In this document: positions 18,237 to 25,723 of the stretch, piece after piece | Layout of the letters: each line of letters starts with the position of its first letter | Numbering within the stretch: the stretch's first letter is position 1 | Assembly: GCF_900129275.1 (NCBI RefSeq) | Contig: NZ_FQUX01000002.1 | Span: forward strand, 375,795-439,794 | Length of the DNA stretch: 64,000 nt | Direction of reading: 5' to 3' | DNA from: Arenibacter palladensis | Lineage (GTDB): Bacteria; Bacteroidota; Bacteroidia; Flavobacteriales; Flavobacteriaceae | The notes under the pieces: generated by a model | Told to the model about the DNA's origin: nothing | The model's input: only the letters and a program-made list of their open reading frames with translations | Databases searched by the model: none | Position numbers and translations under genes: made by a program

Positions 18237-18247
18237 ACCAGTTCAAG
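18232..18247. promoter_or_regulatory. Candidate Crp/Fnr operator
   Basis: CTTGAACCAGTTCAAG has seven-base arms around CA. Its inner part, TTGAA-N4-TTCAA, differs from the FNR consensus TTGAT-N4-ATCAA only at the inner base of each half. It spans the stop of the Crp/Fnr gene and precedes the NDH-2 start by about 48 bp. Confidence 0.55.
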
Positions 18248-18294
18248 ATTATTTATGGCTGAATCCAGGACCTTTGTACCTTAAATGGAATACT

Positions 18295-19557
18295 ATGAAA
18301 AAGTCGATAATAGTAGTAGGGGGAGGTTTTGCTGGCTTGGAATTGATAAAAAGGATCGGAAATTCACCAAAGTACCAAACCATATTGGTAGATGCCAATA
18401 ATTATAATTTCTTTCCGCCTTTGATCTATCAGGTCTCTACCGGGTTTATGGAACCATCGGCCATTAGTTACCCCTTTAGAAAAATATTGAGGAACTTTAA
18501 GAATGTTCGCTTTAGGCTTGGAAGTTTATTGGAAGTGGTTCCCAATGAAAACAAAGTAATGCTGAGCAATGGTGAGTTGCACTATGATATATTGGTTATG
18601 GCCACAGGTACTGAAAGTAATTACTTCGGTAATAAGAACATTGAAAAGTATAGTTTACCGATGAAAACCATAAGTGATGCGTTAACTCTTAGAAACACCA
18701 TTCTTACTAGGCTGGACAGGGCAACAAGACACGATGACAAAGAAGAACGAAAAAAATTATTGACATTTGTTATCGCTGGAGCCGGACCTACAGGAGTTGA
18801 ACTTTCAGGCATTTTAGCAGAGATGAAGACCTCTATTTTGAAGAAAGATTATCCGGAATTGAGTGAAAGTGATTTAGGAAAAATATATTTAATAGATGGT
18901 CAAAGTGCAGTTTTGAATACCATGTCAAAAAACTCCCAAAGCTATACCTCCTCCAAGCTAAATGAATTGGGTGTGGAAATAAAGCTGAACTGTTTGGTAA
19001 ATGATTTTAAGGAAGACATTGTTTTACTGTCCGATGGTACTACAATAGAATCCAAAAATTTAATCTGGGCGGCCGGGGTAACTGCCAAGGCTTACAATGG
19101 TTTCGCCATGGACAGTTTTGGAAAGGGAAAAAGGTTAAAAACCAACTCTTTTAACTTGGTCAACGGATACGATAATATTTATGCATTGGGCGATTGTGCG
19201 TTGGTCCAAGGAGATATTGGCTATCCTGAAGGCCATCCCCAATTGGCCCAACCCGCAATTCAACAGGCCAAGAACTTGGCCCTTAATTTAGAGAGGGACA
19301 AAAGCCCATGGACTCCTTTCAATTACAAGGACAAAGGGTCATTGGCAATTATTGGAAGAAATAAGGCAGTTTTTGATTTGCCAAAAGAAAGGTTTTTTAT
19401 AAAAGGATTTATAGCCTGGTTAATTTGGATTTTCGTGCATATTATGGGGTTGGTTAATTTTAAAAATAGGTTTCGCACATTGATTAATTGGATCGGGTAT
19501 TACCTGTATAAGGATCAGTATTTTAGAATGATCATAAAACCAAATGATAAAAAGTAA
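18295..19557 (+). CDS. Type II NADH dehydrogenase-like NAD(P)/FAD-dependent oxidoreductase
   Basis: This 420-residue flavoprotein should oxidise NADH and pass electrons to quinone without pumping protons. The FAD fold is at residues 6-19 (VVGGGFAGLELIKR), the NADH fold near 160-175 (VIAGAGPTGVELSG), and the second FAD site at NIYALGDCALV. The C-terminus (KGFIAWLIWIFVHIMGLVNF) is the amphipathic/hydrophobic anchor that attaches NDH-2 to the inner face of the membrane. ATG 18295 gives the normal N-terminus; the TTG at 18274 is less likely. The DJ-1-like gene follows after 14 bp. Confidence 0.9.
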   Translation: MKKSIIVVGGGFAGLELIKRIGNSPKYQTILVDANNYNFFPPLIYQVSTGFMEPSAISYPFRKILRNFKNVRFRLGSLLEVVPNENKVMLSNGELHYDILVMATGTESNYFGNKNIEKYSLPMKTISDALTLRNTILTRLDRATRHDDKEERKKLLTFVIAGAGPTGVELSGILAEMKTSILKKDYPELSESDLGKIYLIDGQSAVLNTMSKNSQSYTSSKLNELGVEIKLNCLVNDFKEDIVLLSDGTTIESKNLIWAAGVTAKAYNGFAMDSFGKGKRLKTNSFNLVNGYDNIYALGDCALVQGDIGYPEGHPQLAQPAIQQAKNLALNLERDKSPWTPFNYKDKGSLAIIGRNKAVFDLPKERFFIKGFIAWLIWIFVHIMGLVNFKNRFRTLINWIGYYLYKDQYFRMIIKPNDKK

Positions 19558-19571
19558 TACGTTAAGGACTT

Positions 19572-20324
19572 ATGGAAAAGTATAATCTAATATTAGTTGC
19601 ATTGTTGGTTTTTTTCGGAAGCTGCAAAATGGACCAATCAAAAAATAGTGCCAAAACTGGACATTTACCAGACCAGAGCATTACCACGGACACTTTGACG
19701 AAACACTTAAAACCTTTCAAAAAGGAATTGCCTACGATAGGACTTCTGATGTTCAATGGCGTCCTGCAGAGTGAAGTCATTGCCACTTCTGATGTTTTTG
19801 CCAAACCAAGTATAGAAGGAAAGCAACTTTTTAATGTAATAACCATTGCTGAAAATGCGGACCCGATAACATCGGAGGAAGGTATACGGTTTGTTCCTGA
19901 TTACACCTTTGAGAGCTGCCCACAACTTACGGCCATGTTTGTTCCAAGTGCTTATGACATGTACGCACAAGTTCATAATGAGAAAATTGTAAGTTTTATA
20001 AAGGAAAAAAATAGGGAAACGCTATATACCATAAGCAATTGTGCCGGAGCACAATTGATCGGAAAATCGGGAATTGCAGATGGACATAAAATTGTTACCT
20101 GGATCGGAGGGGGCACACAATTACAGAAGGATTACCCTAATCTAAAGGTACAGAACGACAGTTTGGTGACCTTTGTAGAGGACGGAAAATTCAGCTCTTC
20201 GAACGGTAATTTGGCAAGCTACATTTCGGCCTTAAATCTATTGGAGAAAATGTCCGGTCCAGGGCATAGAAAGTTTGTTGAAGGTTATCTATATCTTGAT
20301 CGACTTCAAAATTGGAAAGATTAG
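19572..20324 (+). CDS. DJ-1/PfpI family lipoprotein
   Basis: This 250-residue protein has a lipoprotein signal peptide (LVFFGSCKM, Cys at about 18) and a class I glutamine amidotransferase-like DJ-1/PfpI domain from about residue 55. The nucleophile elbow is TISNCAGAQLIG, with the cysteine followed by a GIADGHKIVTWIGGG segment as in ThiJ/GlxA-like proteins. It would act at the envelope rather than in the cytoplasm, which is unusual for DJ-1 proteins. It shares a transcript with NDH-2, which suggests a link to redox or carbonyl stress. The enzymatic activity is unknown. Confidence 0.82.
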   Translation: MEKYNLILVALLVFFGSCKMDQSKNSAKTGHLPDQSITTDTLTKHLKPFKKELPTIGLLMFNGVLQSEVIATSDVFAKPSIEGKQLFNVITIAENADPITSEEGIRFVPDYTFESCPQLTAMFVPSAYDMYAQVHNEKIVSFIKEKNRETLYTISNCAGAQLIGKSGIADGHKIVTWIGGGTQLQKDYPNLKVQNDSLVTFVEDGKFSSSNGNLASYISALNLLEKMSGPGHRKFVEGYLYLDRLQNWKD

Positions 20325-20374
20325 GTATCACTTTTGTCTCAATGGACAACAGCATAACCTAATCCATGATCATG

Positions 20375-20767
20375 CTACCGCGACATAAATATTTGGTCTA
20401 CGGCAAAGTTATCCAACGGTTTTTCAAAATAGCCCTTGACCAAAGAATGATCTTTAGCGCGCTTACGGTCCATGGAATTGGAAAATGCGGAAACGATATA
20501 AATTTCGAACGGGGTAATATTTCCCCGAATTTTTTCCAGTTCCTGCAGAAAGTGCCACCCTGTAAGTACTGGCAAGCCTAAGTCCAATAAAACCTTTTCT
20601 GGAAACGCCAATTTACCATCCATACATTCCTTTAGGGCGGCTAAAGCCTCCTGAACAGAATAAAAAGTACTAACCCTATTGTTGGGGTAAGATTGCCCTA
20701 TCTTATACTTAATGGCAAATTGTGATACCATATCATCATCAATTATCCATAAGGTTTCTTCTCTCAT
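20375..20767 (-). CDS. Single-domain response regulator (CheY-like)
   Basis: This 130-residue receiver domain has no output domain. The acidic pocket is D10-D12 (WIIDDDMV), the phosphoacceptor is D62 (VLLDLGLP), and K115 (YFEKPL) is the conserved lysine. It converges with the DJ-1 gene and lies near, but divergent from, the PAS histidine kinase that starts at 21409, its most likely partner. Confidence 0.9.
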   Translation of the reverse strand: MREETLWIIDDDMVSQFAIKYKIGQSYPNNRVSTFYSVQEALAALKECMDGKLAFPEKVLLDLGLPVLTGWHFLQELEKIRGNITPFEIYIVSAFSNSMDRKRAKDHSLVKGYFEKPLDNFAVDQIFMSR

Positions 20768-21408
20768 ATTAATCTAATATACCTTAATATATGTCATCAA
20801 CAATTAACATCCGGATATAAGATCGGTTTTACCAAATTAATCTCCGATTTCATTTAATAATCCAAAATAATCCCTGAAATAATAGCTACTTATTTATATG
20901 TCTCAAAATAAGGACTGCCTAGCCTCAACTCAATAGAAATTCGCTGAACTGTTTTAGTATCTGGTTTATTGGTTCATGACACGTACATTTTTAGAATGGC
21001 ACAATCCTAAACTTAAAAATTGTGAATTCATCCCAAAAAATTAGTGGGGATTTGGTTGCTATGTATGGAAAGTCCATGATATTGGAAAAGACCAAAATGT
21101 GGTCTGGGACAAGAATTAGATTATAAGTAATTTGACCAACTTTAATGCCATTATGTATTCGGTATTTATTATATGACCCATTATTCCCATTAATACTGCA
21201 GAACCTTTTTCCAAAAATGCCCATTACAAGTTTCCATTTATTTAAAATTAACTATTTTGGGTACTATTAGGGAACAAGATCAAGGAAAGGTTAGATTGGG
21301 ACTATGATCTAGAATAGCTGCATGCTACAACAGATATTTATTTATGGTCTTAAGGCAATATTAAAATGAATTGATTTCTGACATCAGAAACATGTAAAAA
21401 TCATAAAA
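20768..21408. other. Intergenic region between response regulator and kinase
   Basis: About 640 bp separate the divergent CheY-like and PAS-kinase genes. The only sizeable frame (20991-21224, minus) has no recognisable domain and poor composition. The region presumably carries both promoters. I saw no clear operator or RNA structure. Confidence 0.5.
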
Positions 21409-21780
21409 ATGGACTTTAATAAGGAAATGAATGAAAAGGATAATTCAGACAATACAAATCCATTTGAAGAATTTCTACAAGTTAAAATAACCAATGACAT
21501 TTACAAACAAGTTTTCAAGTACTCCATTTTTCCAAAAATCATCCATAATATGGACATGCGTATCATTGAGGCGAATGACAGTGCCATCAAAGAATTTGGT
21601 TACCCCAAGAATGAACTACTAAGAAAGAAACTAATAGACTTACAATACAAAGTTGATCAAGAGCCTTCAATTCGATTTGGTAGGAACAAGATACCTACGC
21701 AAAAGTTAACTGTTGAAAGAACCTTTAAACGTAAGGACGGGTCCGTTTTTTTGCAGATATCACGCCCTGTATGTATATAA
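21409..21780 (+). CDS. PAS sensor part of a frameshifted histidine kinase
   Basis: This 123-residue frame carries a PAS domain (residues 35-123; IIHNMDMRIIEANDSAIKEF and VERTFKRKDGSVFLQISRP). It stops at 21780 in the middle of the last PAS strand. The following frame continues that strand and then goes on with the PAC end and kinase. Removing two bases near 21771 (one TG of GTATGTATATA) would join both into a single protein of about 393 residues with the normal PAS-HisKA-HATPase order. It is therefore either a broken gene, a sequencing error or a translationally coupled pair. Confidence 0.8.
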   Translation: MDFNKEMNEKDNSDNTNPFEEFLQVKITNDIYKQVFKYSIFPKIIHNMDMRIIEANDSAIKEFGYPKNELLRKKLIDLQYKVDQEPSIRFGRNKIPTQKLTVERTFKRKDGSVFLQISRPVCI

Positions 21781-22592
21781 TTGACGATAGGCCGGTAGTA
21801 CATGTCCACATTCAAAACATCACCGAACGTAAGCAGGCGGAAGAAAAAATGAAGAAGTTAAATACAGCTTTGGAAGAAGAGGTAAGCAAAGCGGAATTGA
21901 ACGCCAAAAAAGTTGAAACAAAAAATAGAGAATTGGAAGAGTTGGCCTATGTTGCCGCTCACGATTTGAAAGCTCCTATCACCAATCTCAATGTGTTAAT
22001 TGAAATGATAAATACGCAAAGTATTCGTGGTGACAAGGATATTGAATTATTCAATAAATTGAAAAATAACATTGAACAAGTTTATAAAAAGGTATTCGCT
22101 CTGAACGATGTCATCAATTTTAAAACAACCCTAAATGACCAGAAAAAACACCTGGAATTCGAAAAGGTATTTGATGAAGTTAAACAGAATATTCCTGACC
22201 GTCTAAAATCTAAAAACGCCGACATCGACGTAGACTTTTCCGAATGCTCTGAAATTGAATATCCACCCTTGCATTTAATAAGTATCCTACAAAATCTGCT
22301 AAGCAATTCGATGAAATTCAAAAGCCCGGATCGGTTACTAAAAATCGAAGTAAAAACCATAAAGCGCAACGAAAGTGTTTATCTGCTCATAAAAGATAAT
22401 GGACTTGGTTTTGACGCTGAAAAACATGGTGAAAAAGTGTTCGGCCTATTTAAACGCTTGCATACCCATGAAGAAGGAGTAGGGGTTGGCCTGTACATTG
22501 TTAAATCTATTGTTGAGACACATGGTGGAAAGATCGAAGTCAAAAGCAAACCTAATGAAGGGGCATTGTTCACCATAAATTTAAACAATTAA
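21771..22592 (+). CDS. Histidine kinase part of a frameshifted PAS sensor kinase
   Basis: This 273-residue frame opens with the end of a PAS domain (YIIDDRPVVHVHIQNITERK), then a coiled coil, a HisKA domain with the phosphorylated histidine in AHDLKAPITNL, and an HATPase_c domain with the N box LLSNSMKFKSP, G1 DNGLGFD and G2 GVGVGLYIVKSIVETHGGK. There is no membrane segment, so it is a cytoplasmic sensor. Its ATG overlaps the upstream PAS frame by 10 bp, so reinitiation could still yield kinase without most of its sensor. Confidence 0.85.
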   Translation: MYIIDDRPVVHVHIQNITERKQAEEKMKKLNTALEEEVSKAELNAKKVETKNRELEELAYVAAHDLKAPITNLNVLIEMINTQSIRGDKDIELFNKLKNNIEQVYKKVFALNDVINFKTTLNDQKKHLEFEKVFDEVKQNIPDRLKSKNADIDVDFSECSEIEYPPLHLISILQNLLSNSMKFKSPDRLLKIEVKTIKRNESVYLLIKDNGLGFDAEKHGEKVFGLFKRLHTHEEGVGVGLYIVKSIVETHGGKIEVKSKPNEGALFTINLNN

Positions 22593-22703
22593 AAAATGCA
22601 TAAAATATAATTGATTGAGTTTGATAAGAGAACAAAAATAAATCTGGGTTAATTTTAATATATGCCGATTTAGAATTTGGGCTAAACAATAAAGTATTGA
22701 ATT

Positions 22704-23276
22704 TTGAAAAGTAAAATATTAAAATATCTCTCAAAATACACTGAGATTACAGAGCAGTTAGAGAATGCAATAAACGAAAGTGCATATTTCAAAAGCTATA
22801 AAAAAGGGGATATCCTACTTAAGGAAGGAGATTTTTCAAATGAATGTTATTTCATATTGGAAGGTTGTATTAGAAGCTATTTTGTTAAAGATGGAGAAGA
22901 AAAAACTATAGAGTTTTATACTGAGGAAGAAGTTGTTACACCTTCCAATATAGGTAAATCAACGCCTTCCCAATATTTCTTGGAATGTTTGGAAGATACA
23001 GTTGTAAATGTAGGCAATCCTGCCTTGGAAAATGAAATGTATCACAAGTATCCACAATTGGAATCCCTATCCAGGGTGATCGCTGAAGTAATATTAACAA
23101 AGCAACAAGAATCATACACTGCATTTAAATCTTCTACACCGGAGGAGCGCTATTTACAATTGCTAAAAACAAGGCCCAATTTGCTCCAAAGAGCCTCTCA
23201 ACATCAAATCGCTAGCTACTTAGGTATAAGACCGGAGTCATTAAGCCGAATTAGAAAAAGATTAATTAACAAATAA
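22704..23276 (+). CDS. Crp/Fnr family transcriptional regulator
   Basis: This 190-residue protein has a cyclic-nucleotide-binding-like barrel (residues 15-115; YKKGDILLKEGDFSNECYFILEG) and a C-terminal HTH (QHQIASYLGIRPESLSRIRKR). It starts at TTG 22704; no ATG exists before residue 110. It is a paralogue type of the regulator at 17664. As there, a palindrome lies between its stop and the next gene, here a DUF4386 membrane protein. Confidence 0.88.
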   Translation: MKSKILKYLSKYTEITEQLENAINESAYFKSYKKGDILLKEGDFSNECYFILEGCIRSYFVKDGEEKTIEFYTEEEVVTPSNIGKSTPSQYFLECLEDTVVNVGNPALENEMYHKYPQLESLSRVIAEVILTKQQESYTAFKSSTPEERYLQLLKTRPNLLQRASQHQIASYLGIRPESLSRIRKRLINK

Positions 23277-23284
23277 TTGACTTC

Positions 23285-23298
23285 TTAACTTAAGTCAA
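23285..23298. promoter_or_regulatory. Candidate Crp/Fnr operator
   Basis: TTAAC-TTAA-GTCAA is a near-perfect 5-4-5 inverted repeat in FNR-box spacing. An outer TTGACTT at 23277-23283 also pairs with AAGTCAA. It lies 9 bp after the regulator stop and about 55 bp before the DUF4386 gene. Confidence 0.45.
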
Positions 23299-23351
23299 CG
23301 AGTTAAAATCAACGTCATCATATTTTTGTGCAAATTTTAATAAATAAAAAT

Positions 23352-24041
23352 ATGACGAACGTATTCAGAAAAAAATCAATATTCGTTGGTGTATTATTAA
23401 TTTCAAGCATAGCTGTAGGTATTCTAAGTATAGACCCGGTCATTGATGGGATGGACAACCTTGTGAATATTTCCCACCATTCAAAACCGATACTTATTAG
23501 AGCATTCATGCAGTTTATCTTGGCTCTTATTTATGCGAGCATACCTATTATACTTTATTCATTATTTAAGACATTCAATACTGGACTGACAATTGGATTT
23601 CTAGTTTTTAGAATTATAACTGTGGTTTTCATTTTAATCGGCTGGATGAGCATACTGCTGCTATTGACCTTGAGTCAGGAATTCATACAAGCTGGAAGTC
23701 CTGACTTGCGTTATTTTCATACGTTGGATAACTTGATTCGGTCAGGCAGAGATTTAATAAACCATGTAGCAATGCCTTTAATCCTGAGTGTAGGTAACTT
23801 AATGTTCTATTATATTTTGTATCAATCCAAGCTTGTCCCTAGATGGCTTTCAATTTGGGGGATTTTCGCCACTATTTTGAGCAGTGTTTTGGCCAGCATA
23901 CTGCTTATGTTTGATGTTATAAACATTATTACACCTACCTATATTACATTAACCTTCCCTACGGCTTTGTTGGAATTGATTTTAGCAACTTGGTTGATAG
24001 TTAAGGGATTTGATACTAATATTGTAAATTCTATTTCTTAA
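23352..24041 (+). CDS. DUF4386 family membrane protein
   Basis: This 229-residue integral membrane protein has about six hydrophobic segments (for example ILIRAFMQFILALIYASIPI and LIGWMSILLLLTL). The order and the segments NLIRSGRDLINHVAMPLILSVGNLMFYY and PRWLSIWGIFATIL are typical of DUF4386, whose function is unknown. ATG 23352 fits the family start. The gene is 5 bp from the S41 peptidase and downstream of a Crp/Fnr regulator, which probably controls it. Confidence 0.82.
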   Translation: MTNVFRKKSIFVGVLLISSIAVGILSIDPVIDGMDNLVNISHHSKPILIRAFMQFILALIYASIPIILYSLFKTFNTGLTIGFLVFRIITVVFILIGWMSILLLLTLSQEFIQAGSPDLRYFHTLDNLIRSGRDLINHVAMPLILSVGNLMFYYILYQSKLVPRWLSIWGIFATILSSVLASILLMFDVINIITPTYITLTFPTALLELILATWLIVKGFDTNIVNSIS

Positions 24042-24046
24042 AAAAG

Positions 24047-25540
24047 GTGAAAACCAATTATAACATAATCGTATTACTCCTGTTTTCTTTTTGCATTTTT
24101 GGGCAAAACGAATTATCACCAGAACAAGTTTTAGAAGACTATACCATTTTCAAAGAAATTATAACAACGGGCCATCCAAGTTTATATGAGTACACTTCAA
24201 AGGCGCAGTGGGATAGTATTTTTTACGATTTTGAACAAACACGGATAAAAGATCTAACAGAGTCTAAAGAGCTTTTTAAATCTATAAATTCAATAGCAAA
24301 AAATGCATATGATGGACATTTAGTCATTTATCACCCTAAAATGGATACAGTACCTGCATTATTTCCATTACTTTTAAAAATAATCGATGGAAAACTTTAT
24401 ACGGATACCGATGATTTTGGTATTCCTCTAGGAGCAGAAATAACTTCTATAGAAAGTATAAAAAGTAATATAATTATTCAAGAATTTTTGAAATACGCAG
24501 CATCCGATGGGTACAATCTAAACAAAAAGTATAGACAGATAGAGAAGGAATTTGGTATACTCTACTATTATGAATATGGAGAAAAGGAAAGCTTTATCGT
24601 CAAGTATTCTATCAACAACAGCGAATTAAGAACAATCGAAATTGTCCCAGAATCATTTGAAAGTTTAGAAAATAGATACCCTAAGAGAAGCTCACATTTT
24701 GCAATGTATCACGGAAATACCGATCGCGTAGAACATTTTAAAAATACATTAGCTGAAAAGTGGCCCTTCGTATATTACATGGACTCCATTAAATCCGGTG
24801 TACTAACTGTCAATTCTTTCGGTTTAGACCCGAAAGAATTCAAATCAAGGTTGGTTGATCTCTTTAAAGATATAAAGAAGAAAAGGGTGTCCAATCTTAT
24901 TTTGGACATTAGGCAAAACATTGGAGGATACAGAATAAACGCAATTAATTTATTCTCTTTTTTAACAGAGAAACCTTTTGAGCAAAGAATATCTGAAAGT
25001 ACGGTCACAGATACTCTTCCCAAAAAAAGGTATGTGATTCACACTATGGCCGATTACAATGAGTTTTTTAAAAGATATTTTGCTTCTGCTGAAAAGAAAT
25101 TTGGACGTTGGATATTAACAAAAGACCATGCCCAGGAAGAAATGATTCCTTACAAAAAACCATTTAAGGGCAAGGTGTATGTATTAATAGGAGGAAACAC
25201 TTTTTCTGCCGCTTCGGCTTTTGCGCTGAATGCAAAAAACTGTCAGGAAATTACACTTGTTGGCAACGAAACAGGAGGAGGGTATTATTTTCATACGGCA
25301 CAATATTCTGCACTTTATAAATTACCCAATTCAAAAATTATGGTTCGCGTGCCATTTGTAAAAATAGATAAATATGTTCTTGACAAAACCGTCCCTAAGG
25401 GTAGTGGAGTACTGCCCGACATAGAAGTTGAACTAACTGTGGAGGACTTAATCGACGGAATTGATAGCCAACTGGATTATATCGTAAAACATTTAATAGA
25501 AAAACAAAAAAAACATGGTAACACTGTACATAATGAATAG
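24047..25540 (+). CDS. S41 family peptidase, exported
   Basis: This 497-residue protein has a signal peptide (residues 1-20, ending CIFGQ) and a C-terminal S41 (tail-specific/C-terminal-processing) protease domain. The core strand SNLILDIRQNIGG (about residues 283-295) and GGNTFSAASAFA, with the likely nucleophile serine near 387, are visible. The region before it (30-250) is the helical N-terminal domain common in Bacteroidota S41 proteins; no clear PDZ is visible. It starts at GTG 24047, five bases after the DUF4386 stop, so both belong to one transcript. Confidence 0.87.
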   Translation: MKTNYNIIVLLLFSFCIFGQNELSPEQVLEDYTIFKEIITTGHPSLYEYTSKAQWDSIFYDFEQTRIKDLTESKELFKSINSIAKNAYDGHLVIYHPKMDTVPALFPLLLKIIDGKLYTDTDDFGIPLGAEITSIESIKSNIIIQEFLKYAASDGYNLNKKYRQIEKEFGILYYYEYGEKESFIVKYSINNSELRTIEIVPESFESLENRYPKRSSHFAMYHGNTDRVEHFKNTLAEKWPFVYYMDSIKSGVLTVNSFGLDPKEFKSRLVDLFKDIKKKRVSNLILDIRQNIGGYRINAINLFSFLTEKPFEQRISESTVTDTLPKKRYVIHTMADYNEFFKRYFASAEKKFGRWILTKDHAQEEMIPYKKPFKGKVYVLIGGNTFSAASAFALNAKNCQEITLVGNETGGGYYFHTAQYSALYKLPNSKIMVRVPFVKIDKYVLDKTVPKGSGVLPDIEVELTVEDLIDGIDSQLDYIVKHLIEKQKKHGNTVHNE

Positions 25541-25723
25541 GGTTTTCATTGGTCCATTTAAGTTCAAGGCTAATTATAAACACTGTCAAATGCCAGATTT
25601 GGCACTTCGCACAAAAGCAAAATAACAGAATGTAAAAAAACCAGTTGTCAGGTACAGCGGTCATCAAAGTTTTTCATTACCATCAATTTATTAATTAAGG
25701 ATGATACTTATTATATTGGCCCA

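Noticed and set aside
20991..21224. 77-codon minus-strand frame between the regulator and the kinase
   Set aside because: No recognisable domain and no operon context; probably chance in AT-rich DNA.
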